Shown here: positions 8,873-15,903 of the stretch, piece by piece
How positions within the stretch are numbered: the first letter of the stretch is position 1
Layout: each line of letters starts with the position of its first letter
Source: Bdellovibrionales bacterium
GTDB taxonomy: Bacteria; Bdellovibrionota; UBA1018
Assembly: GCA_018968995.1 (NCBI GenBank)
Contig: JAGWZD010000017.1
Span: forward strand, 1-15,903
DNA: 15,903 nucleotides
Direction: 5' to 3'
The notes under the pieces: generated by a model
The model's database searches: none
What the model saw: only the letters and a program-made list of their open reading frames with translations
Told to the model about the DNA's origin: nothing
Position numbers and translations under genes: made by a program

Positions 8873-10120
8873 ATGCTCAGTTGGATCCGAGAGAGATTTG
8901 GGAAGGCCGTAGTGATCGTGATCGTTGTGGGGATTGGGCTTAGCTTCATCCTTTCAGATTTTCTCGGTAGCCGGATAACCTCCAGACTCGGCGGCACTAG
9001 CGGGTTGGCAGGCACGGTGAATGGCGAGGCGATCTCGGCATCAGAGTTTCATCGAGAGTTGAATCGCCGGACAGAGTCCCTTAAGCAGATGATGGGGGGC
9101 AAGATTTCGGATGAGCAGCTGAAGATGTTCGGGATTCGTCAAAGTGTTTTTAACGAGCTTGTTCAGCGAAAGCTGATTCTTCAGGACAGCAAGAAAAATG
9201 GACTTTTACCCACGGACGCGCAGGTCCGTGAAAAGATTCAAGAGCTGCCTTACTTCAAAAAAGATGGAAAGTTCGACTTTCTGACCTATCAGAGCGTTCT
9301 GAAGGGGAATAACCTCGATCCAGGGAAGTTTGAGGGCATGATTCGGGATGACCTCACCTTGCAGCGCTGGCTGGACCAGGTTCGGTCACGTGTCCGAGTT
9401 TCAGAGGATGAGGTTCAGCGCGATTTTCGTCTGAGCAATGAAAAGCGGAACGTGAAGTATGTAGTTTTAGATCTGGAGGCCGGTAAGAAGTCGGTCGTCA
9501 TCAGCCCTGCTGAGATTGATGGCTTTTTGAAAGATTCTGAGAAATTGGGATGGGTCAAGACACGCTATGAGCAGGGGCGTACCACCCAGTACAAGACCCA
9601 AAAGTTTGAAGCGGTTCAGCGTGAAATCGCGCGTGAATTAATCGTTGGCGACAAGGTCGGTGAGGCGAGAAAGGCTAACGAGCGACTTGCTGATGAGTTG
9701 GTTCCCTTACTCGGTACAGCGGCCGACTCTCGAGTTCAGTCGATGATCAAGCCGCTGGGAGTGACGATTAAGGCCTCGGGGCTCATTTCTGGAGATACGC
9801 AAGCCCTTCCAGGCATTTCGGACCCTCGGGGAATTCTCCAGGACGCTTTTTCAGAAAAGAATCCGATTTACCCCAAAGGCGGTGGTAAGGCCAAGCGGTA
9901 CGACTTGGCAGGCGCCGTTGTGGTCGCTGTTGTGGTCGAGAGTAAAACCGCAGACCTCACGAAGCTCGCTGCTGAAAGTAAGAAACTTGAGGAACAGATT
10001 CGCACTCGAAAGGAACGAGAACTTCAAGAAAATTGGCTTGAGGAACTCAAGAGTCGAGCCAAGATTGATATGGAGTCCAAAATCGTCAATGGACCTGGCG
10101 GCGAAAGCGACGTGGGCTAG
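8873..10120 (+). CDS. PpiD/SurA-N-like inner-membrane chaperone lacking the PPIase domain
   Basis: The N-terminus matches PpiD: a short basic cytoplasmic end (MLSWIRERFGK), one membrane anchor (about 12-32), then a SurA_N-type chaperone domain (about 45-200) beginning with GTVNGEAISASEFHRELNRR and including VFNELVQRKLILQDSKKNGL. PpiD of E. coli has 623 residues with a central parvulin domain; this protein has 415 and I cannot find the parvulin landmarks. The remainder is mostly charged and helical, ending in a Lys/Glu-rich stretch. It probably sits on the periplasmic face and handles newly exported proteins, as PpiD does at the Sec translocon (family knowledge), but isomerase activity is not expected. 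A good AGGAG lies 7 bases before the ATG. It is divergent from mreC, with 65 bases between the starts, so the two may be co-regulated. Confidence 0.85.
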   Translation: MLSWIRERFGKAVVIVIVVGIGLSFILSDFLGSRITSRLGGTSGLAGTVNGEAISASEFHRELNRRTESLKQMMGGKISDEQLKMFGIRQSVFNELVQRKLILQDSKKNGLLPTDAQVREKIQELPYFKKDGKFDFLTYQSVLKGNNLDPGKFEGMIRDDLTLQRWLDQVRSRVRVSEDEVQRDFRLSNEKRNVKYVVLDLEAGKKSVVISPAEIDGFLKDSEKLGWVKTRYEQGRTTQYKTQKFEAVQREIARELIVGDKVGEARKANERLADELVPLLGTAADSRVQSMIKPLGVTIKASGLISGDTQALPGISDPRGILQDAFSEKNPIYPKGGGKAKRYDLAGAVVVAVVVESKTADLTKLAAESKKLEEQIRTRKERELQENWLEELKSRAKIDMESKIVNGPGGESDVG

Positions 10121-10129
10121 GCGCTGGGG

Positions 10130-11041
10130 CTAGGTAAGGCAAAGTTTTTGGTGGAAATCCCTTAGAGCTTCGAGAAATTCCGAGCGTTTCTCGAAGGGTA
10201 GTCCGTGTCCTGCGCCGGTGATCTCACGAAGTTGCACTTTCTCTTTCCACTGAGGTTGCGAAAAATGAAGGTGCTCGGCCTCGAACTGTTCTTTGCTCCA
10301 TACCTTACTGAGTGAACCTCGTAGCGCTAGAGTCGGAATTTCCCTGAGAGCAGCGGCCTCAATCCAGTGACGGATGGTCGTGCCTCGGGCCTCTTCAAGA
10401 GTGCGAATTAGGGCAGCATGATCGAAAGGAAAACCGATTCCTCCTCCTTGATCAGGAGTCGCTGCTAGGGAGACTGCCATCAGATACTGAGCAATGGCGG
10501 CGTCCGGACAGTGCTCTTCCATAAAGCTTCGGGCTTCGGCCCGGCTAGAGAAATGAGGCGGAAGAATTTGGAGAAAGTGAGCCAGTTCGTCGCCCATCCC
10601 GCCTCCAGCAATACCTGAAAAACCTAGATCCACTAGAACAAGGCCTCTCACCCAGTCGGGCTTCAGGTGGGCAATAGCACAAGCGGTGCGTACTCCCATG
10701 GAGTGGCCGACAATGATGGCAGGATGAAAGCTTAAACGCTCCATGAGCTCCACCACATCTTGAGCATAATCCACAGGAGAGTAACCGCTCATCAGTCGCC
10801 CTCCGGGGAGCGTGGGTTGTTGACTGCGGCCATGGCCGCGCTGATCGGGAGCGAGAATATCGAATTCTTCTTCAAGAGAGGCAGCAATGGGGCGCCAAAG
10901 GGCTCCAGTGCCCCCGAGTCCATGCAAGAGGATTATTCTTGATTTATCATTAATATCAGATACTTGCGATGCATTCCTCGCGGCCGTCTGAGGGGAGTGC
11001 GACAAGGAATGGCTGCCCCAGCGATGAAAGTAAAGTTCCAT
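10130..11041 (-). CDS. Alpha/beta-fold hydrolase
   Basis: A 303-residue protein with the alpha/beta hydrolase core: HGLGG oxyanion loop (40-44), APDQRGHGRS (64-73), nucleophile elbow GHSMG with Ser114, and the catalytic His279 in TGAGHG. There is no signal peptide, so it should be cytoplasmic. Relatives include esterases and other small-molecule hydrolases; the substrate cannot be told. The acid of the triad is normally near RGxxSD after strand 7; here that segment is RGSLSKVW (241-248), with Lys246 where Asp is common, so the acid may come from elsewhere (for example Asp197 or Asp207 after strand 6) or be missing. GGAG 5 bases before the ATG supports the start. It converges with the PpiD-like gene (9 bases between stops) and is divergent from the regulator. 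Confidence 0.92.
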   Translation of the reverse strand: MELYFHRWGSHSLSHSPQTAARNASQVSDINDKSRIILLHGLGGTGALWRPIAASLEEEFDILAPDQRGHGRSQQPTLPGGRLMSGYSPVDYAQDVVELMERLSFHPAIIVGHSMGVRTACAIAHLKPDWVRGLVLVDLGFSGIAGGGMGDELAHFLQILPPHFSSRAEARSFMEEHCPDAAIAQYLMAVSLAATPDQGGGIGFPFDHAALIRTLEEARGTTIRHWIEAAALREIPTLALRGSLSKVWSKEQFEAEHLHFSQPQWKEKVQLREITGAGHGLPFEKRSEFLEALRDFHQKLCLT

Positions 11042-11103
11042 ATTGACTCCAGGCGTTGTCTGGCTAATGTCAGCCGGCTTTAACTTAACAGCCGGAGTCG
11101 TTT
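11042..11103. promoter_or_regulatory. Compact divergent control region with AGCCGG repeats
   Basis: These 62 bases separate two divergent starts. AGCCGGCT (11072-11079) is an 8-base palindrome, and AGCCGG recurs at 11090-11095, 18 bases from the first copy, flanking a TTAAC direct repeat (11080-11089). CCGGCT (11074-11079) and AGCCGG (11090-11095) can also pair as a 6-base hairpin. Both genes use the same ribosome binding site, GGAGTC, so the arms GACTCC (11045-11050) and GGAGTC (11094-11099) form an outer inverted repeat. An operator, perhaps for the winged-helix regulator itself, is plausible but unproven. Confidence 0.35.
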
Positions 11104-12357
11104 TTGGAGAAGTCGAAAGTCCAGACTAGGCGCAATCAGTCTCAAGCTGAGCGCACCGAGGCGCAGAGAGCAGAAAGTCTCTCTGTGCGTGAGTTGTTGC
11201 GTCTGGGACTCGTGCTGGCTGAAAAGTGTGCACTTGAAGATGCACGCCGGGCATTTCGTGAGGCCTTCGAAAGAGCCCGTCATGCCGGCGACGTGAGCTT
11301 AACGGCTGAGGGTATTGCTCGTCTGCTACGAATGGCGAGTGAGAGTCGTGATTGGGCAGAAATTAATGTGTGGGAGCGAGAGCTCAAGGCCTTGATGGCC
11401 TCTTTTCCATCACAGATTCCCTCTACTGTTTGGTACTGTCAGGCCGTTTTATCGGGGCAAAAAGAACAATGGCGCCAGGCGCAGACTCATTTGCTTCAGT
11501 ACCTTCGCGCGCTGGATCACGAGCCTGAGTCCGCACCTTTGCTGGGTAAGCGCGAGGCTACCGCTCGTGCATGGGTGATGCTTGCAAATACTTTTGCCCA
11601 ACGAGGTCATTTGAGGCGAGCTGAGCGCCTATTAAATTGGGTTCGCAAGGAGTTTGAGCCCGATTCGCTGCCGTCTATCAACGGATTAGTCTATTTGCAG
11701 CAGGGTTGGTTGAACCTCCGACGAAGAGATGCGCAAGGAGCTAGTGGGTGGATTGACAAGGCCCATGCAGCGTTCTTGGCCGGTCATAACTGGTACAATC
11801 ATTTGTTTGTTCTCTATGCCTACGCGTGCCTTGCTCGGATTCAAAGCGATTATCCCAAGGCGCAATGGTACCTTGAACTACTGGAGCGGGCGACTGAGGC
11901 GCCTGGGTTTGATTTTTTCCGCGAGCAAATTCAGCGTGAGCGCAGTCGTCTACAGCAGGATGCAGTAGACCTTCACGTGGATGGTCGCAAGTTACAGGTG
12001 CGTACTCGTGAGAGCCACGGCATTTCGCTAGGAAAGCAGTACGTCTTGTTACATATCCTGGAAGCCCTTTCGGAGGCTCATCAACAGAGCGCCGACTATG
12101 AGCGTGGGCTCTCTAAATCTGAATTGATTGAACGCGTTTGGGGAGAGCGATACCGACCGCTCGCTCACGATAATAAGCTTTATTATAACATCAATCGGCT
12201 TCGCCGTTTGATTGAGCCAGACATGAAGCAGCCGCGCTACCTTCTCAATTGGAAAGAGGGATATCGCCTTGCTCCAGGACTGCGGGTTCAGGTCGTGGGG
12301 GCCAATAATCCGTTGAAGAAGAAAATGGATCGTCGAAAAGGGGGGGAGTTATCATGA
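11104..12357 (+). CDS. TPR-containing winged-helix transcriptional regulator
   Basis: A 417-residue protein with two parts. Residues about 25-290 are tandem helical pairs of TPR type (for example ARRAFREAFERARHAG, WVMLANTFAQRGHLRRAERLL, YAYACLARIQSDYPKAQWYLELLERA). Residues about 290-395 are a winged-helix DNA-binding domain of the OmpR/PhoB C-terminal type: SKSELIERVWGERY, then NKLYYNINRLRRLIE as the likely recognition helix, then YLLNWKEGYRLAP for the wing. There is no receiver domain, so it is not a classical response regulator; the TPR part may sense a protein or peptide partner (inference). The start is TTG, chosen because GGAG lies exactly 6 bases upstream; a GTG at residue 28 is the next option. 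Its last codons overlap the start of the exported-protein gene as ATGA, tying the two together. The C-terminus is Lys/Arg-rich. Confidence 0.88.
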   Translation: MEKSKVQTRRNQSQAERTEAQRAESLSVRELLRLGLVLAEKCALEDARRAFREAFERARHAGDVSLTAEGIARLLRMASESRDWAEINVWERELKALMASFPSQIPSTVWYCQAVLSGQKEQWRQAQTHLLQYLRALDHEPESAPLLGKREATARAWVMLANTFAQRGHLRRAERLLNWVRKEFEPDSLPSINGLVYLQQGWLNLRRRDAQGASGWIDKAHAAFLAGHNWYNHLFVLYAYACLARIQSDYPKAQWYLELLERATEAPGFDFFREQIQRERSRLQQDAVDLHVDGRKLQVRTRESHGISLGKQYVLLHILEALSEAHQQSADYERGLSKSELIERVWGERYRPLAHDNKLYYNINRLRRLIEPDMKQPRYLLNWKEGYRLAPGLRVQVVGANNPLKKKMDRRKGGELS

Positions 12358-12912
12358 AAAAGAGAACACTCGTCATCACGGGCTTTATAGCAGTGGTATT
12401 GATGGGGGGGGGCCTCCAAGTCGATTCGACTCACCCCTGAGGCAGCAAACGCGGCCTCTGACGCTCTGGCGACCCCGGTCCTGGTTTGCGGCGGGGTCTA
12501 TGCAGACATTCCCTCAGCTCCCGATGAAAACTGCTTCTCTACTTGCGGAGGAGAGATTCCTTGGCCATTCCAGCTGTCAAATCAGACCGTCGAATTAGCT
12601 GACGGTGAGAAGTACGTTCTTATGGGGCGAGTCTTCTTCAGGGGTGGTCTACCGCGGTTTGCAGTAGATTTAGAGCGCCATCCTTGGTTGGCCACGACTC
12701 AGCGCAAAGCAGACCCCAGTTATCCTCTATTGGGATCATCCGACTTCTGGCGCAAGTACGAGGACAAGCCTATTCAGCTTCGAACCCAAGCGAAGTGGTT
12801 GCTGAACTCTTCGGGTCAGGCACCTTTCGTGGAGGTGACGTTGTCTTCACTGTCAGATCCTGCAGTGATTCGCGAGGGGCATTCAGAAGGAGTGAAGGCC
12901 GGTAGCCGGTAG
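12354..12912 (+). CDS. Small exported protein gene, frameshifted at a nine-G tract
   Basis: The ATG at 12354 overlaps the regulator stop (ATGA) and has a GGGAG 5 bases upstream. It encodes a signal-peptide start, MKKRTLVITGFIAVVLMGG, but then meets nine G and stops at TGA 12438-12440 after 28 codons. In the frame one base over, translation is open from 12403 to TAG 12910-12912 without any usual start until ATG 12622. Removing one G (or adding two) joins both parts into 185 codons: signal peptide, an Ala-rich stretch (EAANAASDALA), a segment with three cysteines (VCGG, ENCF, STCGG) and about 100 further residues with no motif I know. Phase variation, sequencing error in the homopolymer and real mutation cannot be told apart here. 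As written, at best a 96-residue fragment from 12622 would be made. Confidence 0.7.
12404..12412 (+). repeat. Homopolymer of nine G inside a signal-peptide region
   Basis: Nine consecutive G follow the AT of an ATG codon at residue 17 of the exported-protein frame. Such tracts slip during replication and switch surface-protein genes in several bacteria. A change of one G restores the long frame. A second, seven-G run lies 64 bases upstream (12340-12346) and includes the ribosome binding site of this gene. Confidence 0.85.
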
Positions 12913-12943
12913 TCTGGTTCAGAGTAGAGAGATTCCTCGCAGG

Positions 12944-15903
12944 TTACTGGAGTGATCGAACGAGCTCTCGCGCTGGAAACTGGTAACCAGCTTCTTGAAG
13001 CATTTTTCCCGTAATCGACTCGGGATTATTGATGAGTTGATCAGGGGGGCCCTGAGCAATCAGGCCTCCTCCTGCAGCTCCTCCGCCCGGACCAAGATCA
13101 ATAATCCAGTCGGCTTGTGCAATCATGTCGAGATGGTGCTCGATCATGACGACGCTGTGTCCGGCATCGACTAGGTCCTGAACCACTCTCAGTAGTTTTT
13201 TTACATCGTCCAGATGAAGGCCAGTTGAGGGTTCGTCAAAGATGTATAGTAGATTTTCTGAAGTTCGGTCATCCAAAGTTGCTGCAATTTTAAGGCGCTG
13301 AGATTCTCCGCCAGATAAAGTGGTCGAGCTTTGTCCCACCTGTAGATAACCAAGGCCAACCTCCCGAAGAATTCCAAGCTTTCTTCTCATGGTGGGGTTG
13401 TCCTGAAAGAGCTCGTAGGCTTGATCGATCGTGGTTTGCAATAATTGGAAAATATCCTTTCCACGATACGTGACGTCCAAGATCGACTTTTTGAAACGCT
13501 TCCCATTACACTCTTCACAGGGAATTCGTACCTCTGCCATAAAGTGCATATCGATAGCGATTTCGCCTTCACCTTTGCAAACGGGGCATCTTCCCCCATC
13601 TACGTTGAATGAAAAGTGTTGGGGGGTGTAGCCTCTACGTAGTGCAAGCGCCTGACTAGCATAGACCCGTCGAACCTCGTCCCACGCTTTCAGGTAAGTG
13701 GCGGGATTGGATCGGCTGCTCTTTCCAATGGGGGATTGGTCCAATAGGACTACTCCAGAAATCTGCTCTGCTCCGTAAATATTCTTAAATCGACCGACGT
13801 CTAGATCCGTTTGTCTGTGAATGATTCGTGCGAGCGCATGGTGCAGGGTTTTATGAACAAGAGTGCTCTTCCCAGATCCGGATACACCGGTCACTACGAC
13901 AAACCGATCGAGCGGAAAGTCGACATTGATCGACTTCAGATTGTTCTCACTACATTCAGTGATTTTTATTCCGCGTTTTGCCCGTGCAGGTCGGAGTGAG
14001 CGCACGGGTTCCACTCGAGAAGTTCCAGAGATGTATTTTCCAGTAACAGAATCAGTAGACTTTCCTAGTTGCGAAGCCGTACCTTGACATACGAGTTCGC
14101 CACCTCGGCTACCCGCTCCGGGACCGAGTTCTACCAGCCAGTCGGCGTTTTTCATGACCTCAAGGTCATGCTCCACCACGACAACCGTGTTGCCTTGGTC
14201 ACGGAGGCGCTTCAGGATCCGGATCAATCGATGTGTGTCTGCTGCGTGTAGCCCTATTGAGGGTTCGTCCAAGACATAAAGAGTGCCACAGAGTCCATTA
14301 CCCAGCTGTGTGGCAAGACAGATTCGCTGATATTCGCCCCCAGAGAGTGTCCGGGTAAGGCGAGATAAAGTAAGGTATCCGACACCTACTTCTACTAGGA
14401 ATTCTAACCTGCGCTGAACTTGCTGAAAGATTTCAGAAGCTATCTTTCGTTCTTTCGTTGGCAAGGTTTTTCCAAGACTGGTTAACCAATCAAGAGTTTC
14501 ATCGATAGGCAAAAGCAAGAGTTCTGGGAGACTCTTGCCAGCGACTGTGACGGCTCTAGCTTCGGCACGAAGTCGCGCTCCTTGACAGTCGGGGCAGAGC
14601 AGCTGAGCTTGGTACCTGCGAATAAAAACCCGCACATGGAGTTTGTATTTCCAGCGTTTAAGTTCCTCAAAACAGGCAAGGATTCCTGGAAAGATTTTAT
14701 CATCAGGGGAGCCCTTCCAAATCAATTCGCGCTGTTTTGAAGTGAGCTCGCGATATCGCTTTCCAACGGAGATTCCGTTTCTTTCGCAGAAGCGAAACAA
14801 GTCTTTTTGCCAGTCCTGAAAAGAGGGTTTTGAGAAAGGATCGATAGCCCCGTTTTTCAAAGTTTTTGACGGGTCAGGCACGATCAAGTTCTCGTCAAGT
14901 TCTAGAGTGTAGCCGAACCCGCTACATCGAGCACAGGCGCCCATGGGACTATTGAACGAAAAAAGATTCGGCTCGGCCTCTTGATGTTCTCTTCCGCATT
15001 GGACACACGAAAAGCGCAGGTCTTGAATCTTCCATAGCGCAGCAGAGTCTGAATCCGACGCATACTCTATCCAAAGAATCCTTTGGCGTCCTACGGACAA
15101 AGCTTGTCGAATCGAGTCGCTGAGGCGAGTACGTGTTTCAGTATCAAGACTCTCATTTGGAGCGTGTTTAGCAATTTTGAGGCGATCGATGATGATAAAG
15201 AGGCGCCCCTCTTGAAGAGCAGTGTCTGGAATTTGTGGAAATTCCGGTAGACCTAGTTCCTCAAGATCAAGGCCGATCGCCTGATCCTTGGGGGATCGGT
15301 ATAAGAGTCTTCGGTAGCCTTGCTCTCTGAGGATCTCAAAATGACTTTGTAAGGATGCCGTCTGGAGACTGACAGACTTCTTTTTGGCCCCTTTCTTTGG
15401 TTTTTGCGTTTTTTTTTGTTTCACACGAGCGGGCTCGGCAGTCGAAGGTGCGGGCTGTAGAGGCGCCGCGATAGCGCATTTCCGACCTGGCGCCCATTTT
15501 TCGGCCCACTCTAAGAGAGCTTGGGGCTCTAATTTTCGAACTTCACCCCCACAGTCCAAACAGCTTGTTTCACCAACCTTGGCATAAAGAACTCGAAGGT
15601 GATCCAGCACCTCAGTCTGCGAACCCACCGTGCTTCGGGAGTTCAAGACTTGGTTTTTCTGCTCCAACGCAATCGACGGGGGGATATTCTCAATAGAATC
15701 CAAGTCCGGTTTGGGCATCTTATCGAGGAACTGCCGAGTGTAGGTCGATAGGCTTTCGATGTATCGCCGCTGGCCTTCGGCGTAGAGGGTATCAAAAGCG
15801 AGAGAGCTTTTGCCGCTTCCGGAAAGACCTGTGACCACTGAGATTTTCCGTGCGGGAAACTCTACAGTGATGTTTTTCAGGTTGTTTTGCCGGACTCCGG
15901 AGA
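12944..15903 (-). CDS. uvrA: UvrA-family excinuclease ABC ATPase, 5' end outside the window
   Basis: UvrA scans DNA for damage and loads UvrB in nucleotide excision repair. The frame is open to the right edge: 21 codons precede the GTG at 15838 and read as the usual UvrA N-terminal strand (RQNNLKNITVEFPARKISVV), so only a few codons are missing. Counting from 15838: Walker A GLSGSGKSS (4-12), zinc site Cys278/Cys281/Cys302/Cys305, signature LSGGEYQR (498-505), DEPSIGLH (524-531), second Walker A GVSGSGKST (651-659), zinc site Cys751/Cys754/Cys774/Cys777, signature LSGGESQR (841-848), DEPSTGLH (868-875). A UvrB-binding region is present, preceded by an unusual Lys/Pro-rich insertion (about 130-156). 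The signatures LSGGEYQRI and LSGGESQRLKIA differ from the classical LSGGEAQR, so this could be a second UvrA-type paralogue rather than the main repair enzyme. Confidence 0.93.
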   Translation of the reverse strand, partial: SGVRQNNLKNITVEFPARKISVVTGLSGSGKSSLAFDTLYAEGQRRYIESLSTYTRQFLDKMPKPDLDSIENIPPSIALEQKNQVLNSRSTVGSQTEVLDHLRVLYAKVGETSCLDCGGEVRKLEPQALLEWAEKWAPGRKCAIAAPLQPAPSTAEPARVKQKKTQKPKKGAKKKSVSLQTASLQSHFEILREQGYRRLLYRSPKDQAIGLDLEELGLPEFPQIPDTALQEGRLFIIIDRLKIAKHAPNESLDTETRTRLSDSIRQALSVGRQRILWIEYASDSDSAALWKIQDLRFSCVQCGREHQEAEPNLFSFNSPMGACARCSGFGYTLELDENLIVPDPSKTLKNGAIDPFSKPSFQDWQKDLFRFCERNGISVGKRYRELTSKQRELIWKGSPDDKIFPGILACFEELKRWKYKLHVRVFIRRYQAQLLCPDCQGARLRAEARAVTVAGKSLPELLLLPIDETLDWLTSLGKTLPTKERKIASEIFQQVQRRLEFLVEVGVGYLTLSRLTRTLSGGEYQRICLATQLGNGLCGTLYVLDEPSIGLHAADTHRLIRILKRLRDQGNTVVVVEHDLEVMKNADWLVELGPGAGSRGGELVCQGTASQLGKSTDSVTGKYISGTSRVEPVRSLRPARAKRGIKITECSENNLKSINVDFPLDRFVVVTGVSGSGKSTLVHKTLHHALARIIHRQTDLDVGRFKNIYGAEQISGVVLLDQSPIGKSSRSNPATYLKAWDEVRRVYASQALALRRGYTPQHFSFNVDGGRCPVCKGEGEIAIDMHFMAEVRIPCEECNGKRFKKSILDVTYRGKDIFQLLQTTIDQAYELFQDNPTMRRKLGILREVGLGYLQVGQSSTTLSGGESQRLKIAATLDDRTSENLLYIFDEPSTGLHLDDVKKLLRVVQDLVDAGHSVVMIEHHLDMIAQADWIIDLGPGGGAAGGGLIAQGPPDQLINNPESITGKMLQEAGYQFPARELVRSLQ
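15409..15417 (-). repeat. Nine-A coding homopolymer in the uvrA lysine-rich insertion
   Basis: On the coding (minus) strand nine A in a row span the codons CAA AAA AAA ACG. The frame is intact at this length. A-runs of this size are prone to polymerase slippage, so some transcripts or cells could carry shifted frames. No other function is visible. Confidence 0.7.

Noticed and set aside
10112..10135. Direct repeat of GGCTAGG at the end of the PpiD-like gene, also seen near 3828
   Set aside because: Seven bases, no symmetry or T-run, and two to three copies in 16 kb are not convincing as an element or terminator.
12622..12912. A separate 96-residue gene starting at 12622
   Set aside because: The frame is open far upstream with sensible composition and a signal peptide sits just before the G tract, so it is better read as the 3' part of the frameshifted gene.
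12893..12912. CCGG-TAG-CCGG as a terminator between the exported-protein gene and uvrA
   Set aside because: Only a 4-base stem with a 3-base loop and no T-run; too weak.

Overview
The window is chromosomal DNA from a Gram-negative bacterium of moderate GC content (judged by eye, not computed). Signal peptides, a lipoprotein, an elongasome cluster and a periplasmic-chaperone-like protein show a cell with an outer membrane. The combination (a PpiD-like protein divergent from mreC, a YhcC/YtqA-type radical SAM protein, a TPR plus winged-helix regulator, and many unrecognised secreted proteins) is compatible with Bdellovibrionota or another former deltaproteobacterial lineage. No marker gene here settles that, so it is a low-confidence inference. 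I see no tRNA, rRNA, CRISPR array, insertion sequence or integrase.

Layout. (1) 1-645, minus: the N-terminal part of an unrecognised exported protein running off the left edge, divergent from (2) a 701-residue unrecognised membrane-anchored helical protein (757-2862). That gene is followed after 34 bases by (3) a radical SAM protein of the TIGR01212/YhcC family (2897-3841). (4) Converging on it is a minus-strand block transcribed from about 8807 down to 3848: mreC, mreD, mrdA (PBP2), rodA and a small coiled-coil lipoprotein. The first four genes overlap or nearly touch, and together they encode most of the wall-elongation machine; mreB is not in the window. (5) Divergent from mreC is a PpiD-like inner-membrane protein that lacks the isomerase domain (8873-10120). 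(6) An alpha/beta hydrolase (minus, 10130-11041) is divergent from (7) a TPR plus winged-helix regulator with a TTG start (11104-12357). The regulator overlaps by ATGA (8) a small exported-protein gene (12354-12912). (9) uvrA (minus) fills 12944 to the right edge; its first codons lie outside the window.

The most notable signal is in gene 8. Its signal-peptide region runs into a tract of nine G (12404-12412) and stops after 28 codons, but removing one G opens a single 185-codon frame to 12912. This is either a phase-variable ON/OFF switch, a homopolymer sequencing error or a recent frameshift mutation. Because the gene is translationally coupled to a regulator, the pair deserves checking.

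Other points: the divergent hydrolase/regulator promoter region contains repeated AGCCGG elements. The UvrA has a lysine-rich insertion encoded partly by a nine-A tract and has ABC signature sequences unlike classical UvrA. PBP2 has a Cys/Cys/His/Cys set spaced like a zinc site.
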